Positions 60,572 to 64,000 of a stretch of DNA of 64,000 nucleotides are shown here, one piece after another. Source of the DNA: Paenibacillus cellulositrophicus (GTDB taxonomy: Bacteria > Bacillota > Bacilli > Paenibacillales > Paenibacillaceae). Under the pieces are notes generated by a model that had not been told where the DNA came from, ran no database searches, and saw only the letters and a list, made by a program, of their open reading frames with translations. The translations under genes were made by a program, and so were the position numbers. The stretch spans positions 6,167,001 to 6,231,000 of the forward strand of contig NZ_CP045295.1 of the NCBI RefSeq assembly GCF_009363095.1, given 5' to 3'. Every line of letters starts with the position of its first letter. Positions within the stretch are counted from its first letter, which is position 1.

Positions 60572-61669
60572 ATGAGTATGGATTTTATTGAAGCGATGAA
60601 TGAGTTGGAAAGAGAGAAAGGAATCAGCAAGGACATTTTGTTCGAAGCCATTGAGGCAGCGCTGATCTCCAGCTACAAACGGAATTTTAACACGGCGCAG
60701 AACGTTCGCGTCGACATGAACCGGAATACCGGGGTTATCAAAGTGTTTGCCCGCAAGCTGATTGTGGAAGAGGTGCTGGATCCCCGCACCGAAATTTCCC
60801 TGCCTGCCGCCCGCGAAATCAATCCGCATTTCCAAATTGACGATATTGCGGAAATCGAGGTCACTCCCCGGGATTTCGGCCGGATTGCCGCCCAGACGGC
60901 CAAACAGGTCGTTACGCAGCGGATCCGTGAGGCGGAGCGCGGCCTGATTTATAACGCCTTCGTCGACAAAGAAGAGGATATCGTGACCGGTACGGTCCAG
61001 CGCCAGGATCCTCGCAACTTCTACGTGGATCTGGGCAAGGTGGAAGCGGTGCTGCCGCTCAACGAGCTGATGCCGAACGAAAAGTTCAAGCACGCCGACC
61101 GGATCAAAGCCTACATCACGAAGGTGGAGAATACGACCAAGGGGCCGCAAATCATGCTGTCCCGGACGCATCCGGGGCTCTTGAAGCGATTGTTCGAGCT
61201 GGAGGTTCCGGAAATTTTTGACGGTGTCGTGGAAATTCGCTCCGTCGCCCGTGAAGCCGGATTCCGCTCGAAGATCGCGGTGTATTCCCGCAACCCGGAA
61301 GTGGATCCTGTCGGCTCCTGCGTCGGGCCGAAGGGCTTGCGTGTGCAGACCATTGTCAATGAGCTGCGCGGTGAAAAAATCGACATCGTCCGTTATTCCG
61401 AACAGGTGGAAGAGTATGTGGCCAATGCCCTCAGCCCTTCCAAGGTTCTGGAAGTGATTGTATTTGAAGACGAGAAGATGGCACGTGTCATCGTGCCGGA
61501 TTATCAATTGTCTCTCGCGATCGGGATCAAAGGGCAAAACGCCCGCCTTGCAGCCAAGCTGACAGGATGGAAGATCGATATTAAGAGTGAGAGCCAGGCG
61601 GAACAGGAATTCGGCAGACCGAAAACATCCTCGGGTGAAATGCATCAAGATTCCGTCTCCGTCGATTAA
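60572..61669 (+). CDS. nusA: Transcription termination/antitermination factor NusA
   Basis: 365 residues, the short Firmicute form without C-terminal acidic repeats. Domains are the N-terminal polymerase-binding domain, an S1 domain (about 135-200), then KH1 (with GSCVGPKGLRVQTIVNELRGEKIDIV) and KH2 (AIGIKGQNARLAAKLTGWKIDI). It modulates pausing and termination. ATG 60572 follows AAAGGGGGAATTG. Confidence 0.98.
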   Translation: MSMDFIEAMNELEREKGISKDILFEAIEAALISSYKRNFNTAQNVRVDMNRNTGVIKVFARKLIVEEVLDPRTEISLPAAREINPHFQIDDIAEIEVTPRDFGRIAAQTAKQVVTQRIREAERGLIYNAFVDKEEDIVTGTVQRQDPRNFYVDLGKVEAVLPLNELMPNEKFKHADRIKAYITKVENTTKGPQIMLSRTHPGLLKRLFELEVPEIFDGVVEIRSVAREAGFRSKIAVYSRNPEVDPVGSCVGPKGLRVQTIVNELRGEKIDIVRYSEQVEEYVANALSPSKVLEVIVFEDEKMARVIVPDYQLSLAIGIKGQNARLAAKLTGWKIDIKSESQAEQEFGRPKTSSGEMHQDSVSVD

Positions 61670-61694
61670 TTCCAAACAGGACGGGGGTCGCGGC

Positions 61695-62003
61695 ATGAAA
61701 CAAAGAAAAGTCCCGCTGCGCAAATGCGTGGCATGCCAGGAAATGATGCCCAAGAAAGAACTGATCCGTATTGTCAAAACGCCGGAAGATGAAGTGCTGA
61801 TCGACCTGACTGGCAAGAAGTCGGGCCGGGGGGCTTACCTCTGCGGCAAAGTATCTTGCTTTAAACTGGCACAGAAGAACAAATCACTGGATCGGGCTCT
61901 GAAGCATCATGTCAAACCGGAAATTTACGAACAGCTCGCAGATGACTTTGTGCTCGTGGAAGACGAATTTTTGGCCGTAAAGGAACGTTCGGTTGATGAG
62001 TAA
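61695..62003 (+). CDS. rnpM: RNase P modulator RnpM (YlxR)
   Basis: 102 residues. The YlxR family motif RKCVACQEMMPKKELIRIV (about 9-27) is followed by GRGAYLCGKVSC with the second cysteine pair. The family was recently linked to RNase P activity in Gram-positives. ATG 61695 follows ACGGGGGTC. Its last codons overlap the next gene. Confidence 0.92.
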   Translation: MKQRKVPLRKCVACQEMMPKKELIRIVKTPEDEVLIDLTGKKSGRGAYLCGKVSCFKLAQKNKSLDRALKHHVKPEIYEQLADDFVLVEDEFLAVKERSVDE

Positions 62004-62319
62004 AACTTTATCCCGCCTGGGTCTTGCCATGCGGGCGGGGAAAGTGGTCACCGGCGACGAAATCGTCCTGAAAGCGATCCGGTCTTCCGAAGCGAAACTG
62101 GTCATGCTGGCGGCTGACGCCTCAGCCAATACACAAAAAAAGTTCCGCGACAAATGCGGAACATACAACATTCCTCTGGTGATCGGATTTGACCGGGAAA
62201 GCCTGGGCACAAGCATTGGAAAGCCCGAAAGGGTTGTGCTCGCCATTACGGATCAAGGATTCGCAGAAATGATCTCCAAGAGTCTTGGAGATAATTCGGA
62301 GGTGGAGTATATTGAGTAA
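61996..62319 (+). CDS. ylxQ: L7Ae-family ribosomal protein YlxQ
   Basis: 107 residues of the L7Ae/L30e kink-turn-binding family. RLGLAMRAGKVVTGDEIVLKAIRSSEAKLVMLAADAS covers the RNA-binding core. A role in RNA or ribosome function is likely. ATG 61996 lies inside the end of rnpM, after AAAGGAACG, and the stop overlaps infB. Confidence 0.92.
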   Translation: MSKTLSRLGLAMRAGKVVTGDEIVLKAIRSSEAKLVMLAADASANTQKKFRDKCGTYNIPLVIGFDRESLGTSIGKPERVVLAITDQGFAEMISKSLGDNSEVEYIE

Positions 62320-64000
62320 ACAGGACAGTAAAGATAAGCTGCGCGTGTACGAATATGCAAAATCACTTAATATGAGTAGTAAGGAAATCATAACCATTTT
62401 GAAAAGGCTTGATATTCCCGTTAACAATCATATGAGCGTTATGGAGAATGATGCGGTCTCGAAGGTGGAACAATTTTTCAAGGATATTAAGTCGAATGCG
62501 GCCGCCAAGCGGGAAGGCGGAGACCGCCAGACCGTGGCGAGCACTTCCGCGGTCAGAAACGAGGCAGGCACTCAGCGTAACCAGGGCGGCCGGGCAGCCG
62601 GATCGGACCCATCACAAAAACAACAGGAAAAGCAGGTAGGTATGAATAATAAATTGAATAACACCACACAATCAGGGTCGCAAAGACCGCAGGGCGGGCA
62701 AGATTCCCGCAGAAGTCACTCAGGATCTCAGCAAAGCAGACCGCAAGGTCAATCGAATGGATCGGGCAACCGTCCGCAAGGCGCGGGTGCCGGATCGAAT
62801 AACCGGAATCAAGGTTCCCAAGGAGGCCGTCCGCAAGGATCCGGCCAAGGCGGCAATCGCCCCCAAGGATCCGGTCAAGGCGGCAATCGCCCTCAAGGAT
62901 CGCAGCAGGGTGGCGGCCAGCGCTCGGGCGCAGGACGCCCGCAGCAGCAATCCACCGGAAACCGCGGTCCGCAAGGAAACGCCGGCGGCGACAACAACTT
63001 CTCCAGAAGCAACGATAACCGCGGCGGCGGCAATCGCGGTCAGAACCGCGGCAACAGCAACGGTTCGAAACGCTTTGACGACAACCGCCAGGGCGGAGGA
63101 TTTAACCGGAACAATCGCGGCGGTAAGAACAACCGCGGCAGACAACAGTCTCAGCAGCCGCCGCGCGAGAAGATCGACAACACGCCGAAGAAGATTATCG
63201 TCCGCGGCAACATGACCGTTGGCGAAACGGCCAAACTGCTTCATAAGGATGCTTCCGAAGTCATTAAGAAGCTGATCCAGATGGGCGTCATGGCAACGAT
63301 CAACCAGGAACTCGACATCGATACGATTTTGCTGCTTGCCGGCGAATTCGGCGTCGAAGTCGAAGTGAAGATCGTGGTCGAGGACGATCGCTTCGAAACC
63401 GTCGAAGAGAACGACGATCCGGCTGATCTGAAGTCGCGTCCGCCGGTTGTCACCATTATGGGTCACGTCGACCATGGTAAAACGACGCTGCTGGATGCCA
63501 TCCGTTCCACGAACGTAACCGGCGGCGAAGCCGGAGGCATCACCCAGCACATCGGTGCTTATCAGGTGGAGATCAACAGCAAGAAGATCACGTTCCTTGA
63601 TACGCCGGGCCACGAAGCGTTTACGGCCATGCGTGCGCGCGGTGCGCAAATTACCGACATTACGATCATTGTGGTCGCTGCCGACGACGGCGTCATGCCG
63701 CAGACGGTGGAAGCTATCAACCACGCGAAGGCGGCCGAGCTGCCGATCATCGTTGCAGTGAACAAAATCGACAAACCGGATGCTAATCCGGATAAAGTGA
63801 AGCAGGAGCTGACCGAATACGGTCTCGTTCCGGAAGAGTGGGGCGGAGACACGATTTTCGTCAACGTATCCGCGAAGCAAAGAATGGGGCTTGAGGATCT
63901 GCTTGAGATGATCCTTCTGGTCGCCGAAGTGAACGAATACAAAGCGAATCCGGACAAACGCGCCCGCGGTGCGGTGATCGAGGCCGAGCTGGATAAAGGC
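62312..64000 (+). CDS. infB: Translation initiation factor IF-2, 5' part (window ends in gene)
   Basis: 563 codons visible, open to the end of the window; the family usually has 700-900 residues. An IF2-N domain opens it (SKQDSKDKLRVYEYAKSLN). A long linker rich in Q, G, N, R and S (about 90-290) has tandem repeats. A second IF2-N (residues about 295-345) is next, followed by the G domain with GHVDHGKT (near 384-391), DTPGH and NKID. The missing end should hold the remaining G-domain tail and the beta-barrel and C domains. TTG 62312 follows CGGAGGTGG and overlaps ylxQ. Confidence 0.96.
   Translation, partial: MSKQDSKDKLRVYEYAKSLNMSSKEIITILKRLDIPVNNHMSVMENDAVSKVEQFFKDIKSNAAAKREGGDRQTVASTSAVRNEAGTQRNQGGRAAGSDPSQKQQEKQVGMNNKLNNTTQSGSQRPQGGQDSRRSHSGSQQSRPQGQSNGSGNRPQGAGAGSNNRNQGSQGGRPQGSGQGGNRPQGSGQGGNRPQGSQQGGGQRSGAGRPQQQSTGNRGPQGNAGGDNNFSRSNDNRGGGNRGQNRGNSNGSKRFDDNRQGGGFNRNNRGGKNNRGRQQSQQPPREKIDNTPKKIIVRGNMTVGETAKLLHKDASEVIKKLIQMGVMATINQELDIDTILLLAGEFGVEVEVKIVVEDDRFETVEENDDPADLKSRPPVVTIMGHVDHGKTTLLDAIRSTNVTGGEAGGITQHIGAYQVEINSKKITFLDTPGHEAFTAMRARGAQITDITIIVVAADDGVMPQTVEAINHAKAAELPIIVAVNKIDKPDANPDKVKQELTEYGLVPEEWGGDTIFVNVSAKQRMGLEDLLEMILLVAEVNEYKANPDKRARGAVIEAELDKG
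62837..62906 (+). repeat. 30-base tandem repeat in infB linker
   Basis: Two near-identical 30-base units (62837-62866, 62867-62896) encode GSGQGGNRPQ each, with a partial third after them and a shorter relative (GSQGGRPQ) before. They differ by two bases. Confidence 0.9.

Noticed and set aside
1..64000. CRISPR arrays, insertion sequences, tRNA genes, prophage
   Set aside because: No regularly spaced repeats, transposase, integrase or tRNA-like cloverleaf was seen on reading; tool searches were not possible.

Overview
The window reads as chromosomal backbone of a moderately GC-rich, low-to-mid-GC-lineage Gram-positive rod. The best fit is Paenibacillaceae, most likely Paenibacillus. This rests on three things: Bacillus-type gene order almost throughout, PolC-type replicative polymerase with FliY/CheC/CheD-type chemotaxis, and protein sequences close to Bacillus subtilis but with a higher-GC codon style. 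No tRNA, rRNA, insertion sequence, prophage or CRISPR array was seen.

Layout. (1) 1-900: tail of a YlqG-like gene, a small FlhB C-domain paralogue (ylqH) and yraN, closed by a terminator. (2) 901-2270: an AT-rich interval with two small membrane-protein genes and a probable gene remnant. (3) 2270-4722: comM (minus strand) divergent from ohrR, with a good promoter for each. The ohrR -10 box is built into an OhrR-type operator. (4) 4905-13929: sucCD, dprA, topA, trmFO, hslV, hslU, in Bacillus order but without xerC/codV and without codY. (5) 13930-46388: one large fla/che locus of about 32 kb, flgB to the swarming/late genes. It encodes rod, MS-ring, switch, export apparatus, hook, FlhF/FlhG, CheB/A/W/C/D/Y and SigD. 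Genes are tightly packed with many 4-base overlaps. Several uncharacterised small genes lie in it (24082, 41904, 44791, 45738). (6) 46417-59876: rpsB, tsf, pyrH, frr, uppS, cdsA, dxr, rseP, proS, polC, in the same order as B. subtilis. (7) 59940-64000: a strong sigma-A promoter, then rimP, nusA, rnpM (ylxR), ylxQ and the first two thirds of infB, which runs off the window.

How it works together. The fla/che locus gives hook-basal body assembly in build order, then the FliM/FliY/FliG switch read by CheY. CheA/W signalling is adapted by CheB, CheC and CheD. SigD comes near the end, so a cell must transcribe most of the operon before it can make the late sigma factor. The downstream block couples translation (S2, EF-Ts, RRF, IF2, RimP), envelope precursor synthesis (UppS, CdsA, Dxr), regulated intramembrane proteolysis (RseP) and replication (PolC).

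I found no wholly new multi-gene system. The most interesting points are these: the FliK-like/FlhB-C-like pair outside the main operon; the ohrR/comM regulatory region; the unusual HslV N-terminus; the missing codV and codY; conserved small proteins of unknown role inside the flagellar locus; a short ProRS lacking room for the editing insertion; and a hairpin with a GNRA loop leading the nusA operon. All statements come from reading the sequence and from remembered family knowledge. No database search was run.
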